From a virus, in IMG/VR virus record IMGVR_UViG_3300042945_001689, positions 1 to 64,000 of that record: a stretch of 64,000 nt of DNA; one strand, given 5' to 3'. Under the pieces are notes generated by a model. The model ran no database searches. It had not been told where the DNA came from and saw nothing but the letters and a program-made list of their open reading frames with translations. Of this stretch, positions 57,528 through 64,000 are shown one piece after another; position 1 is the stretch's first letter; the number at the start of each line of letters is the position of its first letter. A program made the position numbers and the translations under genes.

Positions 57528-58112
57528 ATGGACAATATGTATAAGGTACAACCTGGCTATTTTGGGGACTCTGTTGATAATATCATTGTTTTAGAAAATT
57601 TTATAAGTCCAGATGACTTAGATAAATTTTACTTTTACTCTAAATCAATAGAAAATTTTTTATCCATACCTGATGACAACTGGGACAACAGGGTTCATAG
57701 TTCAGAGTTATTTAAAAATAGTAATAAGGCATTATTTCTTAAACTTTTAGAATATCAAAAAAAATTAAAAATAGAAATAGAAAAAAGATTTAACTTTGTT
57801 TTACAAGAAAATTCACCATCAATAGTTCTTTGGAGACCTGGAGACGATCAGCCTCCTCATGCAGACAAACAGGAGCAAGATGGTAATCCAAATTCTTATC
57901 CTGAAAATGATGTGGCATCCCTAATGTATATAAACGACAATTATGATGGTGGAGAAATATACTTTACTAACCAGGATATAACCATAAAGCCCAAGGCTGG
58001 TTCTGCAATATTTTTTCCTGGAGATATACATTATACTCATGGGGTAACAAAAGTATTAAATAACAACAGATATACATCGCCAGCATTTTGGCGTGTAAAA
58101 AACTTTAATTAA
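57528..58112 (+). CDS. 2OG-Fe(II) oxygenase, P4H type (F)
   Basis: This 194-residue oxygenase is on the plus strand. His111-Ala-Asp113 (PPHADKQ), distal His171 (YTHGVT) and Arg181 (NNRYTS) are in place, with YINDNYDGGEIYF between. It is closest to oxygenase C (both have an extended, charged insert after HAD and end SPxFW). There is no ribosome-binding site; a start at 57528 fits leaderless initiation, with a second ATG at 57537. Its stop overlaps that of the convergent Hint gene, so a transposed or inverted copy is likely. Confidence 0.82.
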   Translation: MDNMYKVQPGYFGDSVDNIIVLENFISPDDLDKFYFYSKSIENFLSIPDDNWDNRVHSSELFKNSNKALFLKLLEYQKKLKIEIEKRFNFVLQENSPSIVLWRPGDDQPPHADKQEQDGNPNSYPENDVASLMYINDNYDGGEIYFTNQDITIKPKAGSAIFFPGDIHYTHGVTKVLNNNRYTSPAFWRVKNFN

Positions 58113-59014
58113 ATATTATCCCTAACATCAAAAACCAACATATTTTCTGTAAAGAAATTATCATATGGTTCGCAATTGATTGAATAAACCGTATCTTCAT
58201 ATTCTATAATATCGAACACTTCTATTGGAACAAACTGTAGATCAGCAAAAGAGTATACAAAATATGAACTATCAATTTCTGATGTTTGTATAAATTTAAC
58301 AACATTATCTTTTTTAGTTAAAATATAATGCGTTCCCGAATATGCATCTCCGTTAATTATATAAAGTGTACCGATAGGTCTTGAGGTAATAGAAACAACC
58401 TCTGTTTCTCTTAAATTGGTTTCATCTAATAATAAATCTTCTTTACTCCAAGTTGTCCAATCAGAAACATTGTTGGTATCTAAATCCATAGCAACCAAAA
58501 CGTCTCCTACTACAATATCTTTAGCGTCTTTTCTTCCATTAATAGTTATAATTCCAGTATTGCTTGCAATGGAATATTCTGAATAGACTCCAAACCCTGG
58601 GAAAAATGGTGGTATTGGGAACGGTGGTGGGAACGGTGGTGGGGCAACGGCGAACGGTGGTGGGAACGGTGGTGGGAACGGTGGTGGGAACGGTGGTGGT
58701 GCTGGGGCTACTGGAGTAACAGAATTACTTGCTGCAGATTCTAACGATGTAGCAACACCATTTCCTAGTTTTACTTTAAATGTATAGGCTGTTCCATTTG
58801 ACAAACCACTAACAGTTATTGGAGAAGTTGAAGATGTTCCTGTTATATCTGATGGAGTTGAAGTTGCAGTGTAAGTTGTTCCAATTGGTTTGCCTAAATA
58901 GGCTGGTGCTGTAAATGAAACTGTTGCTGTTTCATTACCTTCTGTTGCAGTTCCAATTGTTGGAGTTCCTGGTTGTATTCCTCCACTACCTGAAGATATT
59001 GGTGGTAATGGCAT
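58109..59014 (-). CDS. Pro-rich protein with Hint domain (copy 1)
   Basis: The 301-residue protein begins at ATG 59014 (TAATG with the fiber stop). It has one fibronectin-III-like domain (about 15-100), PPPF repeats at 106-121 and 125-132, and a Hint-like domain from Ser148 (SIASNTGIITINGR, GDVL at about 171, SGTH at 226-229, NFFTENMLVFD near the end). It lacks the FFP tract and one fibronectin-like domain found in copy 2. As there, the terminal His-Asn of inteins is Phe-Asp and there is no partner sequence. The Hint parts of both are very similar, the N-terminal parts less so. Confidence 0.7.
   Translation of the reverse strand: MPLPPISSGSGGIQPGTPTIGTATEGNETATVSFTAPAYLGKPIGTTYTATSTPSDITGTSSTSPITVSGLSNGTAYTFKVKLGNGVATSLESAASNSVTPVAPAPPPFPPPFPPPFPPPFAVAPPPFPPPFPIPPFFPGFGVYSEYSIASNTGIITINGRKDAKDIVVGDVLVAMDLDTNNVSDWTTWSKEDLLLDETNLRETEVVSITSRPIGTLYIINGDAYSGTHYILTKKDNVVKFIQTSEIDSSYFVYSFADLQFVPIEVFDIIEYEDTVYSINCEPYDNFFTENMLVFDVRDNI
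58611..58700 (-). repeat. tandem coding repeats (PPPF)
   Basis: 12-base units (ggtggtgggaac on the plus strand) in two groups separated by ggcaacggcgaac encode PPPF on the minus strand. Confidence 0.8.
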
Positions 59015-59814
59015 TATGCACTCAGATCGCCAATTGCAATCCAAGTATTGGTTGCTCGTTTAATTAATGTACAAGATGAATACTGTGTTCTTAATTTTGC
59101 TGCATTTGAAGAAACTTGAGGTGTGCAATTTAGTGTAACTCCTGCAGTGACTACTACTGTTGTTGCTCCAGTTCCAGTTTGAATAATTGTAATTTGTGAA
59201 CCAATTGCAAATGCTTGAGTTGCATTAAGTGGAATAGTAACTGTATTTGCAGTTGATGTTAAATTCATTTCAATAATTTTATATGCATCTGACAAAACCA
59301 ATGCGTGATTTGCTGTTTTTTCTAAAATAGTAAAATCTAATGCAGATTTAGTATCTTGAACTGCTTTGACTGCAGTTGGTGTTGCTGCTTTAACTGATGA
59401 AGTCTCTGATGTTGAATCTGACAATTGAACAACTCCAGGTGTTGAAACTGATGCTGCTGTAGGTGCAGCCCATTTAAGACCAAATGTGCCCTGTGTTGAG
59501 TCTGCAGTTAAAATATGTCCATCGCTACCAACTGTTAAATTATCTAAATTATTATTTGATGTCCCTACTAAAAGATCGCCTTTAGCGTCAATGACAGTTT
59601 CTTCTACAGCATTTGTTAAAGTTGCATCAATTGCATCAATTCTTGTATCTATATCATCTAGATACTTTGAAATACCTGCGGTTGCTGTGCCTTCTGGCTC
59701 TGCTTCTTGTCCCCAATGATAATATTTAAGTGCAACCTGTATGTCGGCTGGATCAGCCATTGCTGGAATTTTTGCTAGGGGATACTTAGAACTTCCTATA
59801 TTTGTGGCTGCCAT
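59014..59814 (-). CDS. tail fiber/attachment protein
   Basis: The 266-residue protein has an N-terminal segment ADIQVALKYYHWGQEAEPEG, a coiled segment (DDIDTRIDAIDATLTN), then ETVIDAKGDLLVGTSNNNL as in other fibers, and a C-terminal 100 residues (LEKTANHALVLSDAYKIIEM ... TLIKRATNTWIAIGDLSA) shared with the fiber at 47680-49623. In both locations the Hint gene follows. Very short leader, with TATGCTATAAT just upstream. Confidence 0.7.
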   Translation of the reverse strand: MAATNIGSSKYPLAKIPAMADPADIQVALKYYHWGQEAEPEGTATAGISKYLDDIDTRIDAIDATLTNAVEETVIDAKGDLLVGTSNNNLDNLTVGSDGHILTADSTQGTFGLKWAAPTAASVSTPGVVQLSDSTSETSSVKAATPTAVKAVQDTKSALDFTILEKTANHALVLSDAYKIIEMNLTSTANTVTIPLNATQAFAIGSQITIIQTGTGATTVVVTAGVTLNCTPQVSSNAAKLRTQYSSCTLIKRATNTWIAIGDLSA

Positions 59815-59823
59815 AGTCTAAAT

Positions 59824-59829
59824 ATTATA
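59824..59829 (-). promoter_or_regulatory. extended -10 promoter of the fiber-Hint pair
   Basis: CTATGCTATAAT on the minus strand, 9 bases before the ATG at 59814, with no Shine-Dalgarno. Confidence 0.6.
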
Positions 59830-59840
59830 GCATAGTTATT

Positions 59841-60389
59841 CTAAGAAGCAGAAGATGTGTTGTCTTCCCCTATGCTAATTGAAATCATTACATCATAATC
59901 CCCTGATAAATTTGACCAGGTTGATCCGCTCAAAGACTTAGCCTTAATTGTAAAGTCTAGATCAGTAGCGGTTAATGTTGGCTGAGTTATCACAGAGGCT
60001 ATAACATTTGTTGTTCCAATGATGTTGTGATGTACAACAAAACTTCCAGTTGTTTCTGTTATTCCAAACATATCATTAATGTCATATGTAAAATCTGCGC
60101 TTCCAGAAATAAAAGTGACAGTTTCATTAACGTTATATGTTAGTGGAGCAAACTTACCAACAATAGTCCAGACGTTATCAATATACTGATAAAGTTCTGA
60201 AGTAGAAACATCTAAATACATATCGTTTGCTAGTGGAGTTTCTGCAATTGTTAAACCACTTGGCAACCCAGTTCCAACAAATTGTTTGCTTCCTCTTGTG
60301 CCAGTTTGTCCAATGTCAACTGATACAGTAATTTCTTCTACTGGGCCATAAACAGAAAGTTCGGGATCAAGGACAACTACCTCTGGCAT
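59841..60389 (-). CDS. baseplate/adhesin protein
   Basis: The 182-residue protein has an N-terminal beta strand segment (VEEITVSVDIGQTGTRGSKQFVG), then ANDMYLDVSTSELYQYIDNVWTIVG, which resembles the collar-like repeats used to bind fibers. The second half is beta-sandwich. It overlaps the BppU-like gene upstream by one base. Confidence 0.6.
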   Translation of the reverse strand: MPEVVVLDPELSVYGPVEEITVSVDIGQTGTRGSKQFVGTGLPSGLTIAETPLANDMYLDVSTSELYQYIDNVWTIVGKFAPLTYNVNETVTFISGSADFTYDINDMFGITETTGSFVVHHNIIGTTNVIASVITQPTLTATDLDFTIKAKSLSGSTWSNLSGDYDVMISISIGEDNTSSAS

Positions 60390-60778
60390 TAAACTGCCCC
60401 AGTAACATCATCTTGAACTGTAATTGTGCCAGTTAATAAAGTATATCTAAGTGCTGCGCCATTATAAATTTCAAGATCATAATAATAAGTTGAGCCACCC
60501 TCTAGATCTCTTCCTCCATCAGGAGTAATCGTACATGTTATTGTATTGTCTGAAGTGTTGATAGATGCACCTAAATCTGAAGATCCGTTAGATGTTAGGA
60601 CTAATTCTCTGGTACTGCCTCTAGCGTCTGCTATTGTAAAAATTGCATCTCTTGCTGGACTTGCTGATTTATAAGCAGAAAGAGCAAATGCTGCTCCTGT
60701 AGAATCTTTTGGGGATACAACAAACCTAAATGTATCGCCACGATAATAGTCAAAATTATAAGTGCCTGGAAATGCCAT
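60389..60778 (-). CDS. BppU-like baseplate/adhesin protein (copy 2)
   Basis: The 129-residue protein has NFDYYRGDTFRFVVSPKD near the start and ends LLTGTITVQDDVTG, like the other two BppU-like copies. These N-terminal domains anchor receptor-binding proteins to the baseplate. It is leaderless by appearance. Confidence 0.65.
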   Translation of the reverse strand: MAFPGTYNFDYYRGDTFRFVVSPKDSTGAAFALSAYKSASPARDAIFTIADARGSTRELVLTSNGSSDLGASINTSDNTITCTITPDGGRDLEGGSTYYYDLEIYNGAALRYTLLTGTITVQDDVTGAV

Positions 60779-60784
60779 GTATTT

Positions 60785-60790
60785 ATTATA
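60785..60790 (-). promoter_or_regulatory. extended -10 promoter, leaderless gene
   Basis: AGTGGTATAAT on the minus strand, 6 bases before the ATG at 60778, with no Shine-Dalgarno. Confidence 0.6.
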
Positions 60791-60793
60791 CCA

Positions 60794-61540
60794 CTAAGAA
60801 ATATGGACTGTAAAGGATTTGACCTTTACGGCAGAATCTAGATCAGTTCTTATCTGTGGAACAACATTTGCTCGTTTCATTTTTTCATTTAAAATATACA
60901 GTGTTTGAGAAATTGAAAAGTCATAAGTATACTTATATTTTAGATTAGCAACAAATTGTGAAACATTTACAGCGGGAATAGAATAGGTCCTTAGCCAAAC
61001 CTCAACATTATTATCAAATGTTTCTATTTCAAAATTATAAACTATCTCTACCCTTGTGCCAATCTCTAATTGTTTAAAATTTAACTTCTGTGTTTCTGTA
61101 TTCCACAAACTTACTTTTCCTATTGGCAAATGTTTTTCTATTGTTTGTCCTTTAGAATCATTTAATAGGTCTACCCAGCCCTCGTCACCTTTATCTAATC
61201 CTAAAAATATTTGCTCTTGGTTTAAATTTTCGTAATATGCCCAACCAGATTTTGTTGGTTGTATTTCAGCACCTTCTTTATTTATATATAAAGTTTCTCC
61301 AGCAGGTCCTCTTTCACCCTTTGGTCCCCTTTCTCCCTTTTCTCCAGGATCCCCTTTATCGCCTTTTGGACCAGCCTCTCCAGCCCTTCCAGTTAGTCCT
61401 TGAGGTCCTTGTGGCCCTACAAGTATTCTATAGTCTATATCGGGCTCTGGAGCCGTTTTTTCTTCTTCAACAACTTTGCCATAAGAAGGTTTATTTTTTT
61501 GATTACCTGGAATTTCTGCTTTACGACTAATACTCATCAT
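60794..61540 (-). CDS. collagen-like virion protein
   Basis: The 248-residue protein has a collagen-like stretch of 14 Gly-X-Y triplets (residues 42-83: GPQGPQGLTGRAGEAG and so on), enough for a short triple helix. Proline stands mostly at X; GDP has it at Y. An acidic N-terminal part precedes it, and a beta-rich C-terminal domain with tryptophans (SGWAYYENLNQEQIFLGLD) follows. Such proteins form trimeric fibers. The start overlaps the minigene upstream, with ATGATG tandem codons. Confidence 0.8.
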   Translation of the reverse strand: MMSISRKAEIPGNQKNKPSYGKVVEEEKTAPEPDIDYRILVGPQGPQGLTGRAGEAGPKGDKGDPGEKGERGPKGERGPAGETLYINKEGAEIQPTKSGWAYYENLNQEQIFLGLDKGDEGWVDLLNDSKGQTIEKHLPIGKVSLWNTETQKLNFKQLEIGTRVEIVYNFEIETFDNNVEVWLRTYSIPAVNVSQFVANLKYKYTYDFSISQTLYILNEKMKRANVVPQIRTDLDSAVKVKSFTVHIS

Positions 61541-61626
61541 TCACCAGTTTTAATTATAAATGTTTTGTCATCGACTTTTATAACTTTTGCTGGCGTTACT
61601 GCAGGGGAAGTAATTTTAATTATCAT
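61537..61626 (-). CDS. 29-residue minigene
   Basis: ATG at 61626 overlaps the stop of the BppU-like gene (ATGA), and its TGA overlaps the start of the collagen-like gene in the same way. The peptide reads MIIKITSPAVTPAKVIKVDD then KTFIIKTGE. It may be a leader-like coupling peptide or a small structural piece; the double coupling suggests that it is translated. Confidence 0.45.
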   Translation of the reverse strand: MIIKITSPAVTPAKVIKVDDKTFIIKTGE

Positions 61627-62009
61627 AGTCCACCTGGAGTTATATCACTGTATACACTAATTGTTCCAATAATTGGAGTCCAAACAATATCATCATCTGT
61701 AATGATCTGAACGTCAAAAGGTAGGTTTGCTACAACATTTTTATAACCATTTCCCCAGAACGTTGTTAAGTCTGAAGGGGCTGTAACAATAATATATCCA
61801 TCATATTTAGTAACAGTGAGTTCGTCTAACAAGTCCCCAGAAGAATCGTATGACGTTGCTGAAACTGTCCAATCATCAATATCTATTTCTGTTGTTTCAT
61901 CATCTTCTAAAAAATCTACCCTTAGAGTTGCGGTATCACCACGAACTACTTTCCATTTAATATTGATTGGCTCTGCGCCTACCTGTTCAATAGAAGATAT
62001 TGTACTCAT
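61623..62009 (-). CDS. BppU-like baseplate/adhesin protein (copy 3)
   Basis: The 128-residue protein has NIKWKVVRGDTATLRVDFLED near residue 17, a central DDWTVSATSYDSSGD, and ends IGTISVYSDITPGG. This matches the other two copies. It is the first gene of the baseplate/adhesin operon and is leaderless by appearance. Confidence 0.65.
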   Translation of the reverse strand: MSTISSIEQVGAEPINIKWKVVRGDTATLRVDFLEDDETTEIDIDDWTVSATSYDSSGDLLDELTVTKYDGYIIVTAPSDLTTFWGNGYKNVVANLPFDVQIITDDDIVWTPIIGTISVYSDITPGGL

Positions 62010-62016
62010 ACGTAAA

Positions 62017-62022
62017 ATTATA
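62017..62022 (-). promoter_or_regulatory. extended -10 promoter, leaderless gene
   Basis: TGTGTTATAAT on the minus strand, 7 bases before the ATG at 62009, no Shine-Dalgarno. Confidence 0.6.
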
Positions 62023-62060
62023 ACACAATAATCAATTTTTTCTAGCCAGGAGAAGGAAAC

Positions 62061-62089
62061 TTGACAAACTTAGAAAGTTGGTGTATACT
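62061..62089 (+). promoter_or_regulatory. sigma70-type promoter facing right
   Basis: TTGACA (62061-62066), 17-base spacer and TATACT (62084-62089). The RNA would start near 62096, run antisense across the holin-like gene and reach the DHH-like gene at 62419. It lies in a 158-base intergenic space with a run of TATA-like sequence. Confidence 0.7.
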
Positions 62090-62167
62090 TTAAATATATA
62101 AGAAAAAAGAACTATCTTTAAGTTAAATATATAGAAGATATCTTATATATAGTATATAGAGTATATC
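62090..62167. other. AT-rich intergenic region with palindrome
   Basis: A very AT-rich stretch with the perfect palindrome AAGATATCTT (62135-62144) and flanking TATATAG repeats. It could serve as a protein-binding site or as a leader structure of the rightward RNA. No gene seen. Confidence 0.3.
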
Positions 62168-62383
62168 TTATTTATTAGAATCTGAAACTCGATTTTCAAT
62201 TAAAATGTCATACAGTTTGTCAACCTTAATTTCTAACCTGTTGACCTGGTCTTTTACACTAGATCCACCATTTGGGCGGAGTTCAGAAAGATAATGTTTT
62301 ACAAGCCACTTGATTCCAAAGGCGATTGATGATACAATTGTTAAGATGGCTACTAAAAGGGAAGCCCAATCTTGCACTGTCAT
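62168..62383 (-). CDS. holin-like membrane protein
   Basis: The 71-residue protein has one hydrophobic helix (LLVAILTIVSSIAFGIKWLV, about residues 9-28) followed by a charged coiled-coil-like helix (VKDQVNRLEIKVDKLYDIL). This small one-membrane-span form is common to many actinophage holins and similar membrane proteins next to lysis genes. Pore formation is not proven. It has a possible promoter 11 bases upstream and lies antisense to a rightward transcript. Confidence 0.55.
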   Translation of the reverse strand: MTVQDWASLLVAILTIVSSIAFGIKWLVKHYLSELRPNGGSSVKDQVNRLEIKVDKLYDILIENRVSDSNK

Positions 62384-62393
62384 AATAAAATTA

Positions 62394-62399
62394 ATTCTA
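62394..62399 (-). promoter_or_regulatory. possible extended -10 promoter of the holin-like gene
   Basis: TGTGATAGAAT on the minus strand, 10 bases before the ATG at 62383, no clear Shine-Dalgarno. Five of six bases match TATAAT. Confidence 0.4.
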
Positions 62400-62418
62400 T
62401 CACATTTTTAGGAGTGTT

Positions 62419-63195
62419 TTGAAAAAACAAATTCTGGATACCATTGCGTACTCCAAAAAGTTGATAGTCTCGCCAGATATCGATGGACTCATGTCGGCAA
62501 TGTTGTTATCAAAATATAATGGTTCGTCAGTGGTAGGTACATACGATAAAAATCTTTTAGTTCTCGCGGATGGCATTGATCCAAAAGACTGTCTATTCGT
62601 TGACTGCGATATGAACTCTCCAGACTATGTATCAATTGGAAACCATATGCGACTTATGGAAGACAATATTTCAGTCGAATCGTTTAATCCAAATACGCAT
62701 TACGAAGTCAAGCAATACAATCAAAAGTTTCCATTTGCAACGTGTTTCCTTCTCGCGTTTGGAATAGAGACTCAAACATCCCTATCTGACAACCTATGCA
62801 TGGCATATGCAGATTCGACTTACAAGAATAAAGTCAACTATGCACCTAACATGCAGCATTGGTCAATGTTGATGGATTGTCCAGAAGTTCAATTTGTTAT
62901 GAACAATGATGTCCACACATCTGTGGAAAACCATATGGGTTATATGGAAGGTAAGCAAGGTTTTGTTTCAAGACGATTAGGCAAGGAAAAGTATATTGAT
63001 CAAATGAACCAGGCATTAGATAATCAAGGCGCATGGTCATTTGCATTTCCTAATAAATTAACCAGGGGATACAAATACCAAACAGGCCTAATAGACAAAA
63101 CAACCTGTATACGATATAATAAAGATATAATCTCATACGCAGAAGTATATGGAGGAGAATATAGCGTGACTTATAAGGATGAAGTAGAATGGTAG
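62419..63195 (+). CDS. DHH-like phosphoesterase
   Basis: The 258-residue protein starts with TTG at 62419, 4 bases after AGGAGTGTT, so TTG is well supported. The N-terminal motif VSPDIDGLMSAMLLSKY (Asp20, Asp22) matches the first metal-binding motif of DHH-superfamily phosphoesterases, and CLFVDCDMNS near 58-66 fits the second. A canonical DHH triplet is not visible; NNDVHTS near 160 could be its counterpart. These enzymes cut short nucleotides, cyclic dinucleotides or oligoribonucleotides, which in a phage might affect signalling or nucleotide supply. Plus-strand pair with the next gene. Confidence 0.5.
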   Translation: MKKQILDTIAYSKKLIVSPDIDGLMSAMLLSKYNGSSVVGTYDKNLLVLADGIDPKDCLFVDCDMNSPDYVSIGNHMRLMEDNISVESFNPNTHYEVKQYNQKFPFATCFLLAFGIETQTSLSDNLCMAYADSTYKNKVNYAPNMQHWSMLMDCPEVQFVMNNDVHTSVENHMGYMEGKQGFVSRRLGKEKYIDQMNQALDNQGAWSFAFPNKLTRGYKYQTGLIDKTTCIRYNKDIISYAEVYGGEYSVTYKDEVEW

Positions 63196-63380
63196 GGCCT
63201 TGGGATTTATTAAATCCAAATGCGCCAAGAACACCAGAAGGTCTTGCTGCTGCCCGCCTAGAAATCTGTCAATCGTGTGATTGGTTTAGACCAAAAACTC
63301 AAACATGTAAAAAGTGTGGATGTTTTATGAAACTTAAGACTACCCTTGAACAGGCTAAGTGTCCATTGGGTAAGTGGTAG
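63189..63380 (+). CDS. small cysteine-rich (zinc-binding) protein
   Basis: The 63-residue protein carries CQSCDWF, CKKCGCFMKLK and CPLGKW, a known arrangement of five to six cysteines in small phage proteins (DUF6171-like). It probably binds zinc. The ATG overlaps the stop of the DHH-like gene by 7 bases. Its 3' end overlaps the end of the convergent gene by 26 bases. Confidence 0.65.
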   Translation: MVGPWDLLNPNAPRTPEGLAAARLEICQSCDWFRPKTQTCKKCGCFMKLKTTLEQAKCPLGKW

Positions 63381-63957
63381 ACTCATTACGATATATCCTA
63401 ACTAGGTTAGATATTGTTGGATATTGAGAGTTATACTTGTTTTCCATAAGAAGTAAGCCATGAACGTTGTTTGCTTCGCATTCCCTCAAAAATTCAATAA
63501 ACTCATTTTCTGAAAAATTTTCTAGATCTACATTGTCTGGTCTATCATCTCCTATTACAGGACAAATTGAGATAACATACTTTTTGTCAGTTAGATCAAA
63601 CTTATTTATTTTATACCAAGAATATGGAACAATCATTGGAAAGTCATTATCTGCACAAACATTAAAAACCTCTTTGTTTGTTGTTGAAATGTAAAAGTCA
63701 TTATCGCTTATTCTTTTAAATTCTTTTGCATATTCAAGCATATAGTTAGATCTTTCAATATTTGATGAATTGTCGTTTAGATCAGACAATATACCGCCAA
63801 AAATTTTTTCTTTCTCGTAGATAAATCCACTTATAAAATTAATTGATACTGCCTTGTCATTAATTTCATTTATAGAAGAACATATCATAGATAGATACTG
63901 TGGCGAGATTGAGTGAGGCCTAATTGCAACTATAAATTTAAAGTTATCTTTTTCCAT
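63355..63957 (-). CDS. luciferase-like monooxygenase-fold protein, short
   Basis: The 200-residue protein contains VAIRPHSISPQYLSMICSSI, SINFISGFIYE and ERSNYMLEYAKEF, in the order of the (beta/alpha)8 flavin-dependent luciferase-like family (RPG..SP....m....d, iNvv.G, R..ey.). It also has FNVCADNDFPMIV. Full-length members are about 330 residues, so this is truncated or very minimal. If it binds F420 or FMN it could modify a phage or host metabolite. An alternative is an unrelated barrel fold. The start is coupled (TAATG) to the gene upstream. Confidence 0.4.
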   Translation of the reverse strand: MEKDNFKFIVAIRPHSISPQYLSMICSSINEINDKAVSINFISGFIYEKEKIFGGILSDLNDNSSNIERSNYMLEYAKEFKRISDNDFYISTTNKEVFNVCADNDFPMIVPYSWYKINKFDLTDKKYVISICPVIGDDRPDNVDLENFSENEFIEFLRECEANNVHGLLLMENKYNSQYPTISNLVRIYRNESTTYPMDT

Positions 63958-64000
63958 TATTCTAGATATTTTTGTAAAGTAGTCATTGCTATAGATTGTG
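63957..64000 (-). CDS. partial gene, C-terminus only
   Basis: Only the last 13 codons are in the window (...SIAMTTLQKYLE, TAA at 63957-63959), continuing past the right edge. The TAATG junction with the luciferase-like gene argues for co-translation. Identity cannot be told. Confidence 0.45.
   Translation of the reverse strand, partial: QSIAMTTLQKYLE

Noticed and set aside
1-64000. tRNA genes or rRNA
   Set aside because: I found no cloverleaf-like sequence or rRNA segment; intergenic gaps are all under about 160 bases.

Overview
This 64 kb AT-rich window is almost entirely one long, tightly packed phage genome segment. Nearly all genes lie on the minus strand, usually joined by ATGA or TAATG overlaps. 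The gene set is that of a large tailed phage with a long, probably siphovirus-type tail (2,533-residue tape measure). It carries its own replisome (DnaE-type polymerase, DnaB helicase, DnaG-type primase, ssDNA-binding protein, RecA, RuvC-like and Cas4-like nucleases) and a monomeric class II ribonucleotide reductase. Many genes have an extended -10 promoter 6 to 9 bases before the start codon and no ribosome-binding site. Leaderless mRNA of this kind is common in Actinobacteria, so a low-GC actinobacterium is a reasonable host guess, but this is inference. All family calls were made by reading motifs; no database search was run.

Layout, read in the direction of minus-strand transcription (64000 to 1): an end module with a luciferase-like protein, a short plus-strand pair (DHH-like phosphoesterase and a cysteine-rich protein) and a holin-like protein; a baseplate/adhesin module (62009-58109) with BppU-like proteins, a collagen-like protein, a fiber and a proline-rich Hint-domain protein; a first cluster of 2-oxoglutarate/Fe(II) oxygenases, a DUF6065-like protein and an SGNH-like hydrolase (58112-53779); a plus-strand secreted lysozyme; a second adhesin module (53098-46344) again ending in fiber plus Hint protein; a second oxygenase/DUF6065 cluster (46285-43434); ribonucleotide reductase; a very large laminin-G-like protein; then portal, protease/scaffold, capsid, connectors, tail tube, chaperones, tape measure and tail tip (37285-13154); and finally replication and recombination genes with small zinc-finger and HTH proteins (13157-1). 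The large terminase is not in the window.

The most unusual feature is a cassette present twice: fiber, then a protein with Pro/Phe repeats and a C-terminal Hint domain, then P4H-type 2OG/Fe(II) oxygenases, then DUF6065. Six oxygenases with intact iron-binding residues flank two virion-type proteins carrying PPPF repeats, and a collagen-like protein lies nearby. I infer a phage-encoded system that hydroxylates, and perhaps Hint-processes, its own adhesins. This is a hypothesis.

Regulation is unusually legible. About twenty minus-strand promoters share TGn-TATAAT. Several are leaderless. One sits in the loop of a hairpin that would hide the ribosome-binding site only in read-through transcripts. 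Capsid and tail-tube genes each end at an intrinsic terminator. Two good TTGACA-type promoters read the plus strand and one drives the ssDNA-binding protein gene.
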